Shown here: one piece after another, positions 17,795 to 26,243 of the stretch
Layout of the letters: each line of letters starts with the position of its first letter
How positions within the stretch are numbered: the first letter of the stretch is position 1
DNA from: Verrucomicrobiaceae bacterium
GTDB taxonomy: Bacteria > Verrucomicrobiota > Verrucomicrobiia > Verrucomicrobiales > DEV007
Assembly (NCBI GenBank): GCA_004211885.1
Contig: SHBV01000028.1
Location: 1-37,062, forward strand
Reading direction: 5' to 3'
DNA length: 37,062 bases
Program-made: the position numbers and the translations under genes
Notes under the pieces: model-generated
The model's database searches: none
Told to the model about the DNA's origin: nothing
What the model saw: the letters and a program-made list of their open reading frames with translations, nothing else

Positions 17795-18673
17795 TTAGGA
17801 TGATCCAAACACATCTTCAAGTCCCTTTCGCATGACTGCTGAGTCAGGACTTTGTCCTGTCCAGTATTCTATCCCAATTACTCCCTGAGCCACTAACATT
17901 TCGAGGCCATCGATAACTTCACAGCCTCTTTCGGTGGCATCCTTTACAAATTGTGTTTTTGGTGGGTTTGGAATTACGTCTGCTACAACCATTTCTGCTG
18001 ATAGAGTTTTTGGATCAATGTTCAGTCGAGCACTTGTATCAGGAAAAAGGCCAATAGAAGTTGCATTAATAACGACTTCCGAGTCCGATGGGATTTGGTA
18101 ACAGTCATTCCAGTGTACGAATTCTGCTTGGAATGTGCTATTTATTGAATCTTTGACTTTTGTGTTTAGTAATTGAACGAGCTGCTCGCCGCGATCCATT
18201 GATCTGTTAATTATTGTTATTTTAGAGCATCCAGCAATAGCCATTTCCACGCTAATTGCTCTTGCTGCTCCACCAGCTCCAAAAATAACACAAGATTTTT
18301 TATTTGGATCGGTGATTTGTTTCAGCGATGACACGAAGCCTTTACCGTCGGTATTTTCACCGATCAATTCTCCGTTTTTATTGACTACACAATTTACTGC
18401 CCCCATTAATTCTGCAGACTCTCCAAGACCATCCAGATATTGGATCACCTCAACTTTATGAGGGATTGTGCAATTGAATCCCTTGAATCCAAAGGCCCTA
18501 GCACCTTTCACTGCTCTCTTTAGATTTTCTGGACTCACTTCAAGAGTTAAGTAGCGCCAATCGAGATTTAATGCATGAAAAGCGGGCTCGATCATTGCCT
18601 GAGTTGGGTTTTCTGCTACAGGGAAGCCAAAACAACCCACGAGTTCTTGTTTGAAATTAAGTTCTTTTGCCAT
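17795..18673 (-). CDS. aroE: Shikimate dehydrogenase, variant substrate motif
   Basis: AroE reduces 3-dehydroshikimate to shikimate with NADPH in aromatic amino acid synthesis. The catalytic lysine K73 (NCTIPHK), N94 and D109 (GENTDGKGF) and the NADP-binding loop GAGGAARA at 132-139 are present, and 292 residues is a usual length. The N-terminal substrate motif is unusual: instead of the common GxPVxHSxSP it reads GFPVAENPTQ (residues 16-25), so the two serines that contact the shikimate carboxylate are replaced. I believe similar NPTQ forms occur in other PVC bacteria, but cannot check this. The related quinate/shikimate or YdiB-type enzymes are [12 protein letters not shown]. Confidence 0.88.
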   Translation of the reverse strand: MAKELNFKQELVGCFGFPVAENPTQAMIEPAFHALNLDWRYLTLEVSPENLKRAVKGARAFGFKGFNCTIPHKVEVIQYLDGLGESAELMGAVNCVVNKNGELIGENTDGKGFVSSLKQITDPNKKSCVIFGAGGAARAISVEMAIAGCSKITIINRSMDRGEQLVQLLNTKVKDSINSTFQAEFVHWNDCYQIPSDSEVVINATSIGLFPDTSARLNIDPKTLSAEMVVADVIPNPPKTQFVKDATERGCEVIDGLEMLVAQGVIGIEYWTGQSPDSAVMRKGLEDVFGSS

Positions 18674-18697
18674 TTACATAAACTTTGTGCTCACGAA

Positions 18698-18713
18698 GGC
18701 TTGATTTCAAGCC
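18698..18713. promoter_or_regulatory. Palindrome between aroE and the sugar ABC genes
   Basis: GGCTTGA-TT-TCAAGCC is a perfect 7-bp inverted repeat with a 2-base centre, lying in the 63-base gap between two divergent genes. GGCTTG recurs at 18721-18726, 15 bases before the ATG of the binding protein. It is a candidate operator for one or both genes. Confidence 0.45.
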
Positions 18714-18736
18714 GTCAAATGGCTTGGATTAATTAA

Positions 18737-19714
18737 ATGACTCGATATCTCTCTTCTTTTTCGCTTTTTTGTCTAATGGCTTTGATTGGCTGTAATAAAA
18801 CTGATTCTGGATCGAGTGATAAGCAGTTAAGAATAGCAGTTATCCCTAAGGGTACTACTCACGAATTTTGGAAATCAGGGGAGGCAGGAGCTAAAAGGGC
18901 AGGAGAGGAGTTAGGCGTTGAAGTGATATGGAAGGGCCCTCAGCAGGAAAGTGACAGGGCAGGCCAACTAAAGGTTGTTGAAAACTTCATTACTCAGCGA
19001 GTTGATGGAATTGTACTTGCGCCACTTGATGACAAGGCTCTAGTTCGCCCAGTCAAGGAAGCTCATGCGGCTGGAATCAAGGTTGCTGTATGGGATTCGG
19101 GCCTCGATGAATCTGCAGGAGAAGCCGTGATAAGTAATGTCATGACTAATAACTTTGAAGCTGGAAAGGAATGTGGAAAGCGTCTCGCTTCAGTAATGAA
19201 TAATACTGGAAAAATAATTATGCTCAGGCACGCAGTGAATCATGCAAGTACTACTAATAGGGAAGAAGGTTTTCTTGCTGGGATAAAAGATTCGGCACCA
19301 GACATTGAATTGGTTTCAATTGATCAGCGTGGTGGAGTCTCAATAGATGAAGCATTAAAAGCTTCAGAAAATTTATTAAACCAATTCGGTGACAGTATTC
19401 AGGGCGTTTTTACGCCAAACGAATCGACTACTCAGGGAATGCTACGTGCGCTTGATGAAGCCGGGCTAGCAGGGAAGATTTCTTTTGTTGGATTTGACAC
19501 TAATGATTCTTTGCTAAGTGCTCTAAGAAAAAATAAAATATCAGCCCTAGCAGTGCAGGACCCTTTCAGGATGGGATATACTGCAGTCAAAAATATTGTA
19601 GCGTCTATTAAAGGTGAATCCTTTGAGGCCGATGTCGATACTGGGGCTGTGCTTTTGGATTTGGAAAATATTGATTCTCAGGAGGTCAAGGAACTCTTGA
19701 ATCCATCTGAATAG
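18737..19714 (+). CDS. Sugar-type ABC transporter substrate-binding lipoprotein
   Basis: This is a periplasmic binding protein of the ribose/galactose (type I, RbsB-like) class. The signal peptide ends in a lipobox LIGC, so C19 would be lipidated after processing by Lgt and the signal peptidase. The mature part has two [11 protein letters not shown] alpha/beta lobes, with family features such as IPKGTTHEFWKSGEAGAKRA near the start, VDGIVLAPLD at about 95-104 and GVFTPNESTTQGMLRAL at about 228-244. It probably binds a sugar or a small polyol; the ligand is not determined. The permease gene follows after nine bases. The genes face away from aroE. Confidence 0.92.
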   Translation: MTRYLSSFSLFCLMALIGCNKTDSGSSDKQLRIAVIPKGTTHEFWKSGEAGAKRAGEELGVEVIWKGPQQESDRAGQLKVVENFITQRVDGIVLAPLDDKALVRPVKEAHAAGIKVAVWDSGLDESAGEAVISNVMTNNFEAGKECGKRLASVMNNTGKIIMLRHAVNHASTTNREEGFLAGIKDSAPDIELVSIDQRGGVSIDEALKASENLLNQFGDSIQGVFTPNESTTQGMLRALDEAGLAGKISFVGFDTNDSLLSALRKNKISALAVQDPFRMGYTAVKNIVASIKGESFEADVDTGAVLLDLENIDSQEVKELLNPSE

Positions 19715-19723
19715 TATAACACA

Positions 19724-20761
19724 ATGCCGAGTACAGAGGACGCAAGTTCAGTGGATTCTAGTTTGGCTAAGGGCTATGGAAAGGGTTTCTTTGCTCTATT
19801 AATACCGGTCAGTGGGCTAATCTTTGTATTTCTGTTATTGCTGTTACTAATAATTATCTATGTCCCGGATAATGTAGACAATTTTCTATCGGCACAGAAC
19901 TTAAAGACGATCCTGAAGCAAACGGTCATCGTTGGGATCGGTGCTTTGGCGATGACAATGATTATAGTCAGTGGGGGAATTGATCTTAGTGCAGGATCTG
20001 TTGTGGCTTTATCTGCAGTCGCATGTGCTCATACGGTGAATTGGTGTAGCGGGAATGTTTTCATAGGAGGAATCATTCCTTTGCCTGTGATATTTGCAAT
20101 TATGGTCGGTGCGGCAGTTGGTTTTTTAAATGGAACGATATCGGCTCGTTTAGGAATTGCTCCATTCATTGTGACGTTGGGAATGATGTTGGTGGCAAGA
20201 GGCCTTGCGGAAGGCTTTGCTGATGAGACAGTTGTTAGGACTCCCGATAATTTTCTCAAAACGTTGATGATAAGAGAGCCTAATCCTAAATGGCTAGTGT
20301 TTGCTTACGGAGTTTGGGTCAATATCATTCTTTTCTTATTGATGGTTATTCTGATGCGTTTTTCGGTTTTTGGTCGACGCATTTATGCCCTTGGAGCGAA
20401 TGAAGAAGCGGCAAGATATTCGGGAATTAATGTGATAAGAAATCGCGTTCTTATTTTTACTCTTGGAGGGGCAATGTTTGGTTTGGCTGGAGTGATGTCT
20501 TATGCGGAAATAGGTGATGGTGACCCTACAACTGCAGTTGCCTTAGAGTTGGATATTATTGCAGCAGTTGTCATTGGAGGTGCCTCACTCGCTGGCGGAC
20601 GTGGAACAGTTTTTGGATCCATGATTGGAGCCATTATTATTACGTTACTCTATAATGGGTGCGTGATGTTGAGAGTAGATGATTGGGTTCAGAAAGTCCT
20701 TATAGGAGGAATTATAGTTGCGGCAGTGTGGGTTGATGGAATTCGTGCAAAGCGCACATGA
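19724..20761 (+). CDS. Sugar-type ABC transporter permease (RbsC family)
   Basis: This 345-residue permease of the branched-chain/ribose type (BPD_transp_2) has eight to ten hydrophobic segments. Conserved family pieces are GGIDLSAGSV at about 87-96, NGTISARLGIAPFIVTLG at about 135-152, YALGANEEAARYSGI at about 221-235 and the late GGRGTVFGSMIGA block. It would form the channel for the substrate delivered by the lipoprotein encoded nine bases upstream. No ATP-binding protein (RbsA type) is next to it: the upstream neighbour is aroE and downstream is a convergent sulfatase. The ATPase must come from elsewhere. Confidence 0.92.
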   Translation: MPSTEDASSVDSSLAKGYGKGFFALLIPVSGLIFVFLLLLLLIIIYVPDNVDNFLSAQNLKTILKQTVIVGIGALAMTMIIVSGGIDLSAGSVVALSAVACAHTVNWCSGNVFIGGIIPLPVIFAIMVGAAVGFLNGTISARLGIAPFIVTLGMMLVARGLAEGFADETVVRTPDNFLKTLMIREPNPKWLVFAYGVWVNIILFLLMVILMRFSVFGRRIYALGANEEAARYSGINVIRNRVLIFTLGGAMFGLAGVMSYAEIGDGDPTTAVALELDIIAAVVIGGASLAGGRGTVFGSMIGAIIITLLYNGCVMLRVDDWVQKVLIGGIIVAAVWVDGIRAKRT

Positions 20762-20766
20762 AATAA

Positions 20767-22257
20767 TTATTCGTATTTCCATTTAATGATCCATGGATCA
20801 TTAGTCCGCTTTTGCATTTCCTTTAGTTTTTCTTTGTAATTTTGTAGTAACTCATAGTGCTTTGCTTCGCCTGCTAAATTTTTCGTTTCATTCGGATCTT
20901 TACGCATGTCAAAAAGTTCAAATTCTGGTCTTTGGATATATTCCTGCACTGTCCTTTTTCCATACTTTGTTGTTGGCCCCTGTTTGAATTGTGCTTGCCA
21001 AGTAGGCGCTGCCCAGAGATCACTTGCAAATGGAAATGGGAGTGGGTGTGCAATGTTCCAGATAAGTTTGTAATTGCGATCACGAATAACTCTCATTGGG
21101 TAATACATTTGAATTTCATGGAATGTATGAGAAGCTCCGATTTGATCCCATCCTATAGTTTCTTTTTTATCTAATAAAGGAAGCCATGAACGGCCATGGA
21201 ATTTAACTATTTTATTCCCTCTATTTTCTGCTGGTGCCCGTTTTTCTGAGTCCTTAAAGTTAATGAGTTTTTTTAAAGGGCCTCTTGTTTTTGAGTCATA
21301 AGCATTGGCAAAGTTCAGTATTGAAGGAGTGATATCAATGTGACTTATGAGAGCATCATTAATTAGTCCTCGTTCTTTAATGTAGGGATTTCTAACAACG
21401 AAAGGTACCCTCAGGCCAGGCTCATAAACTGTGGTCTTTCCTCCTGGCATTGCGATACCATGGTCAGAAGTAAAAATCACTAATGTCGTATCATATTTAC
21501 CTGTCTCCTTTAGGATTCGAATGAGCTGACCAAGGCCCTGATCGATTCTGGAGCAGGACTGATAGTACTGTGCAAGTTCGGCTCTGCATGTTGGTGTGTC
21601 TGGTAAGAACGCGGGCACTTCAACTTCTTCGGGCTTGTAGAATACTTCATTGACACCTGGATGAGATCCTTTGTTTGGTCGATTTCCAAAAAGGTCTGGC
21701 TTGTGAGGTGATACTCTATCTGTTCCGCCGCCCCTGTGAGGATCGGAAGTTGCAAAATATAGGAAGAATGGACGATCATCTTGGGAGCTAATAAAATCTT
21801 TGCATTGTGTTGCCATCTGAACAGCGTTCCTTGAGTTTCCCTTTAATTTTGTTTCGAAGTGATAAACAGGTTCTGGGGCCACATGAAATTTTCCAATTCG
21901 AGCAGTGCGGTAACCGTGTCTGTTGAGAAGGACCGGGAGTGACTGAATGTTGTGGAAAGATGAGAACTTATGGTAATTGTGTTGATGTCCGAATTGACCA
22001 TTCAGATGATTGTGAAGTCCTGTCAAAATGACTGATCTAGATGCTGAACAACTTGCAGTTGTTGCAAAGGCATGTTTGAAGAGAGTCCCATCCGAAGCTA
22101 GTTTGTCTAGGTTCGGCATTTTAATTTTTTTGTTTCCGTAGCAACCTGCGTCAGGGCTTTGATCATCGGTAACAAAAAGAATGATGTTTCTTTCTTCAGG
22201 AAAAACGTAGGATGACTGGAGAATTATTAAGGAAGATATATATATTAGGAGCTTCAT
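20767..22257 (-). CDS. Secreted sulfatase (formylglycine type)
   Basis: This type I sulfatase removes sulfate esters or N-sulfate from a substrate such as a sulfated polysaccharide. Counting from GTG 22260, the C-x-A-x-R signature is C71-S-A-S-R75, where the cysteine becomes formylglycine, so an FGE-type maturase is needed and is not in the window. Metal ligands D32 and D33 (VTDDQ) and the late DHG motif (TSDHGIAMPGG) are present. A signal peptide covers about the first 20 residues. ATG 22257 is a better start than the GTG before it. It converges with the ABC permease with a 5-base gap and faces away from the DUF1549/DUF1553 gene. The closest well-known type is heparan N-sulfatase-like, with low certainty. 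Confidence 0.93.
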   Translation of the reverse strand: MKLLIYISSLIILQSSYVFPEERNIILFVTDDQSPDAGCYGNKKIKMPNLDKLASDGTLFKHAFATTASCSASRSVILTGLHNHLNGQFGHQHNYHKFSSFHNIQSLPVLLNRHGYRTARIGKFHVAPEPVYHFETKLKGNSRNAVQMATQCKDFISSQDDRPFFLYFATSDPHRGGGTDRVSPHKPDLFGNRPNKGSHPGVNEVFYKPEEVEVPAFLPDTPTCRAELAQYYQSCSRIDQGLGQLIRILKETGKYDTTLVIFTSDHGIAMPGGKTTVYEPGLRVPFVVRNPYIKERGLINDALISHIDITPSILNFANAYDSKTRGPLKKLINFKDSEKRAPAENRGNKIVKFHGRSWLPLLDKKETIGWDQIGASHTFHEIQMYYPMRVIRDRNYKLIWNIAHPLPFPFASDLWAAPTWQAQFKQGPTTKYGKRTVQEYIQRPEFELFDMRKDPNETKNLAGEAKHYELLQNYKEKLKEMQKRTNDPWIIKWKYE

Positions 22258-22428
22258 CACATTACTTGTTTACGATAAATTATGGCACTGTGTCGAATGA
22301 TTCTGGATCATGCTTTCAGGTTAGGGGAGGTTTGTATTTTTCTTAGGTTATCATAATTAAGAATTGCTCACCCATTATACTAAATTGTCTGGTTTCATTC
22401 CTTTATTTGGGGTATGGTTATTTGATTT

Positions 22429-25389
22429 GTGAATTACTTTGTTTTAATTTTAGTTTTATTTTCAGCCTTTGCTACAGTTCTGGATGCTGAAGTGACTTAT
22501 AATTTTGATGTTAAGCCAATCCTTTCGGATCGGTGTTATCATTGTCATGGGCCAGACAAAGGTAAACGCAAGGCCGATCTGAGACTTGATACACAAGAGG
22601 GTATCAATGAGGCAATAAAAAGTGGTGAACTTATTGCGAGGATCACGTCCACTGATCCTGAGGAAAAAATGCCTCCTCCAAAATCGAAACTTTCCGTCAC
22701 AGGAGAAGAGGTTTCTGTATTGAGGGATTGGATTAAAGGAGGAGGAAAGGTACAAAGTCATTGGTCTTTTATTCCTATACAAACAAGTAAAAAACCAAAT
22801 GCAAAAAGCAATGTTCATCCGATAGATACGTTCATAAAGGATAAATTAAAGAGTTTAGATTGGGATCTTCTTCCAGAACCGTCTAAGGAGAAATTAATTA
22901 GGAGAGTTGCATTTGATTTGACAGGATTGCCACCAAGACCTGAAGAAGTTAAAGAGTATATTGAGGATGATTCTCCTGCCGCTTATTCCCAAATGGTAGA
23001 TCGCTATTTGGCTAAGACTGCTTATGGAGAAAGAATGGCATCGCATTGGCTTGATGTTGCTAGATATTCCGATACTTATGGATACCAAGTCGATCGGGAC
23101 CGATTCGTTTGGCCATGGCGAGATTGGGTGATATCAGCTTTTAATGAAAATAAGCCATACAGTGAATTTATAACGGAACAAATAGCAGGTGACATGTTGC
23201 CGAATGCAACTGAGCAGCAGATTCAGGCTACGACTTTTTCCCGGCTACATCCGCAGAAGGTAGAAGGTGGCAGTACTGAAGAAGAGTTCCGAGTTGAGTA
23301 TGTAGCCGATCGATTGCATACATTTGGGACAGCTTTCTTGGGCCTAACGCTTGAATGTGCACGGTGCCATGATCACAAATATGATCCTGTTTCGCAGAAA
23401 GAATATTACCAATTGTTTTCATACTTTCAGAACATATCTGAATCTGGTCTTTACTCATATTTTACGCCTGCAGTACCAACTCCTACGATGAGAATCATGG
23501 ATGATCAGAAGAAGGCTAATCTGAAGGCCCTTAAGCAAAAAGTGACTGTAGCTCAAAATACATTAATTCCAGGCGTGAAAGAACGTTTTCAAGAATGGCT
23601 GAAAACGAATCCGAAAGCCGAACTGAAGGGACAGGTTTTTCATCAGGATTTTGAAGGGAATCTGGGGCGTAATTCTAGTGTTCCTGGTAAAATTGGTAAG
23701 GCAATTAAGCTGACGGGGGATGATGCATTTGGGACCAAGGTTGGTAATTTCAGAAGGTATCAGCCTTTCAGTATTTCATTATGGATGAAGACTCCGGACG
23801 TAAAAGAAAGGGCAGTGGTTTTTCATCGATCAAGAGCATGGACGGATTCAGGTAGTAGAGGCTACCAATTATTGATAGAAGAGGGTAAATTGAGTTGGTC
23901 TCTGATTCATTTTTGGCCTGGTAATGCATTGCGTATAAAAACAAAGCAGCAGGTAGTTGCTGGGAAATGGGTTCATGTGACTGTCAGTAATGACGGATCA
24001 AGTTCATCTTCAGGGTTAAAAATATATATCGATGGCGCTGAAGCTGAATGTGATGTTATTCGGGATCATCTATACAAAGGAATTACGGGCGGTGGTGGAG
24101 ATAACATTTCCATTGGTGAACGTTTTCGTGACCGTGGATTCAAGAATGGGTTAGTTGATGAGTTTAAAGTTTTTAACAGAGAGCTTACTCGTGTCGAAGT
24201 TATGAGTTTGATTAATGGAGGCCAATTTGATTCGGATTTGGAATATTATACTTCGGCAATTGATGTTGAATCTCTTGAGCAAAAAAAACAATTGGAAAAG
24301 GCCCGTGCTGATCTGGCGAATTTCCAAGAAGGTTTACAGGAAATTATGGTAATGCGTGAGCTGGCTGAACCTAAGACTGCTTATATACTGGAGCGTGGGG
24401 CTTATGATAAGCGTGGAAAGGAAGTCTTTGCTGGTACTCCTTCTTTTCTTCCTGGAGATGGAGGACCTAATCGCTTGGATCTCACTGAATGGTTAATTGA
24501 TCCGGAAAATCCCCTCACTTCGAGAGTCGCAGTGAATCGTTTCTGGCAAATGTGCTTTGGCGAAGGTTTAGTGAGGACGCCTGAAGATTTTGGTAGTCAG
24601 GGACAGATTCCTACTCATCCAGAACTATTAGATTGGTTGTCTAATTATTTTATCAATTCGGGTTGGGATATTAAGAAGCTATTGCATCTTATTTTAACTT
24701 CCTCTGCTTATAAGCAAGGTTCAGATGTGCCTAGGGAAAGATTAGTTAAAGATCCTGAGAACCGGTTCATTAGCCGAATGTCACGCACGAGGCTCTCAGC
24801 AGAGATGATACGAGATCAATCATTGGCCGTTTCCGGACTATTGTCCGTAAAGCTTGGAGGGCCTCCTGTTAAACCGTACGAGGTGACTGAGTCATTCAAG
24901 CCTATGGGAAGAGATAAGGGCGAAGGCTTGTACCGGAGGAGCCTATATACTTTCTGGAAAAGGACAGGGCCGGCTCCAGTCATGATGGCTCTAGACGCAT
25001 CTAAAAGAGACGTTTGTAGGGTTAAAAGAGAAAGGACTTCGACTCCTTTACAGGCCTTAGTGATGTTGAATGACCCTCAAATTAATGAGGCTTCGAGGAT
25101 ATTTGGTGAAAAGATATATCAAAAAAATGACGGGCAGATTGGCCCGACTATAATTGAAATGTTTACCAATCTAACGAGTCGCCGCCCATCAGAGAAAGAG
25201 CTCAAATTAATGGAAGCGCTTTATAATGAACAGAGAGACGGATTCTTAAAGGATCCTGAATCTGCAAAAAAATATCTCGCTGTAGGTGATGCGCCTCATG
25301 ATAAAAAAATTCCTCAAGAAAATGCTGCGGCGTTGGGTGTTTTGGGTTCTGCTTTATTTAATTTTTGGGAAAGTGTGGCTAAATATTAA
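22429..25389 (+). CDS. Planctomycete-type cytochrome/DUF1549/LamG/DUF1553 protein
   Basis: This 986-residue exported protein has the PVC-specific arrangement: signal peptide (1-20), a PSCyt1 haem domain with CYHCH at residues 36-40, DUF1549 (about 130-340) with a second CxxCH at 310-314 (CARCHDHKYDP), a LamG/concanavalin-like domain (about 400-615) and DUF1553 (about 700-970). The CxxCH motifs suggest covalent c-type haem. The LamG part suggests carbohydrate binding. Its function is not established; it usually accompanies a DUF1501 protein, here 854 bases downstream, with a minus-strand ThuA gene between. The start is GTG 22429, as the ATG at 22414 in the same frame meets a stop. Confidence 0.93.
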   Translation: MNYFVLILVLFSAFATVLDAEVTYNFDVKPILSDRCYHCHGPDKGKRKADLRLDTQEGINEAIKSGELIARITSTDPEEKMPPPKSKLSVTGEEVSVLRDWIKGGGKVQSHWSFIPIQTSKKPNAKSNVHPIDTFIKDKLKSLDWDLLPEPSKEKLIRRVAFDLTGLPPRPEEVKEYIEDDSPAAYSQMVDRYLAKTAYGERMASHWLDVARYSDTYGYQVDRDRFVWPWRDWVISAFNENKPYSEFITEQIAGDMLPNATEQQIQATTFSRLHPQKVEGGSTEEEFRVEYVADRLHTFGTAFLGLTLECARCHDHKYDPVSQKEYYQLFSYFQNISESGLYSYFTPAVPTPTMRIMDDQKKANLKALKQKVTVAQNTLIPGVKERFQEWLKTNPKAELKGQVFHQDFEGNLGRNSSVPGKIGKAIKLTGDDAFGTKVGNFRRYQPFSISLWMKTPDVKERAVVFHRSRAWTDSGSRGYQLLIEEGKLSWSLIHFWPGNALRIKTKQQVVAGKWVHVTVSNDGSSSSSGLKIYIDGAEAECDVIRDHLYKGITGGGGDNISIGERFRDRGFKNGLVDEFKVFNRELTRVEVMSLINGGQFDSDLEYYTSAIDVESLEQKKQLEKARADLANFQEGLQEIMVMRELAEPKTAYILERGAYDKRGKEVFAGTPSFLPGDGGPNRLDLTEWLIDPENPLTSRVAVNRFWQMCFGEGLVRTPEDFGSQGQIPTHPELLDWLSNYFINSGWDIKKLLHLILTSSAYKQGSDVPRERLVKDPENRFISRMSRTRLSAEMIRDQSLAVSGLLSVKLGGPPVKPYEVTESFKPMGRDKGEGLYRRSLYTFWKRTGPAPVMMALDASKRDVCRVKRERTSTPLQALVMLNDPQINEASRIFGEKIYQKNDGQIGPTIIEMFTNLTSRRPSEKELKLMEALYNEQRDGFLKDPESAKKYLAVGDAPHDKKIPQENAAALGVLGSALFNFWESVAKY

Positions 25390-26159
25390 AGCTTGCCGAC
25401 TGCCCAGACCAGACCTCTTGCTAGCAAGTCAATAAAGACTTGATCTTTGAAGGTTTCATCAGAGTGGCCATAAGTTGTGCCAAATACACGCGCTTTGCCA
25501 AATTCATTAGTCCATATTACAGCATGTTTTTTACCGGTCCTTTCGCTGACTGAGAATGCAAGGGGTTTGCTATTTGGCCATAATTTGTCAATCACATATA
25601 ATTCGTCTTTAGGTGTGATCCACTTTTCAGGAAATCCATTCATGATGGGGTGCGTTTTAGCAAAAGGAATGACGGGGTATTGAGCTTTATGTTCGTGACG
25701 TTTGCTTGTCACTCCTAGGAATCTTCTCCAATCGTCAATTTTTGCTGAACGATAAGTATGCATTGCACAATGAATTACAAGGGCTGGTTTTCCTGATTCA
25801 TGAGCCTTTGTAATTTTTCGGATATAGTCTGAATCGACTGTATCAGCAAAACATTCATTATGGATGATAACATCATAGGGATCTGCCCATTTAGGATCAT
25901 CATATAATGAGATTTGTGCTTTTGTTCCTTTCCCTCCTTCATTTATCACAGTGAATTCAACGTTCACTTGTTTCTCAATGCCTGAGGTGAGTGCAGTAGC
26001 TTGAAAAGGATAATTGTGACAGCAACCTCCTGTAATTAGGAGCGCCTGAAGTTTTTTACCTGAATATAGTTTCTTTTCATCGATTTCTTTTTCTGTTTCG
26101 GCGAATGATATATAAGGTATTGCCGTTAAAGCGACGCACAGAGCTATTTTTTTGATCAT
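25386..26159 (-). CDS. Secreted ThuA-domain protein
   Basis: This belongs to the ThuA-like family (trehalose utilisation domain, glutamine-amidotransferase-like fold), whose biochemical role is unknown but which is frequent in PVC carbohydrate loci. A signal peptide covers residues 1-20. Family features are ALLITGGCCHNYP at about 39-51, the HNECFAD piece, VIHCAMHTYR at about 127-136, and the late GHSDETF before the C-terminal WAVG. The gene is convergent with the DUF1549/DUF1553 gene and their stop codons overlap in one TTAA (25386-25389). It is divergent from the DUF1501 gene. Confidence 0.9.
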   Translation of the reverse strand: MIKKIALCVALTAIPYISFAETEKEIDEKKLYSGKKLQALLITGGCCHNYPFQATALTSGIEKQVNVEFTVINEGGKGTKAQISLYDDPKWADPYDVIIHNECFADTVDSDYIRKITKAHESGKPALVIHCAMHTYRSAKIDDWRRFLGVTSKRHEHKAQYPVIPFAKTHPIMNGFPEKWITPKDELYVIDKLWPNSKPLAFSVSERTGKKHAVIWTNEFGKARVFGTTYGHSDETFKDQVFIDLLARGLVWAVGKL

Positions 26160-26192
26160 AAATTGATTTTATCACTATTATAGATGATTGAG

Positions 26193-26205
26193 AAAGTTAA
26201 ACTTT
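26193..26205. promoter_or_regulatory. Palindrome between the ThuA and DUF1501 genes
   Basis: AAAGTT-A-AACTTT is a perfect 6-bp inverted repeat with a single central base in the 84-base divergent gap. ATGATT at 26184-26189 and AATCAT at 26212-26217 flank it slightly off centre. It is a weak operator candidate in AT-rich DNA. Confidence 0.3.
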
Positions 26206-26243
26206 GATTGAAATCATTTCTTTTTTTTAGATAGTATTCACTT

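Noticed and set aside
22462..22818. 118-residue minus-strand reading frame
   Set aside because: It is antisense to the haem domain of the DUF1549/DUF1553 gene and has no recognisable motif.
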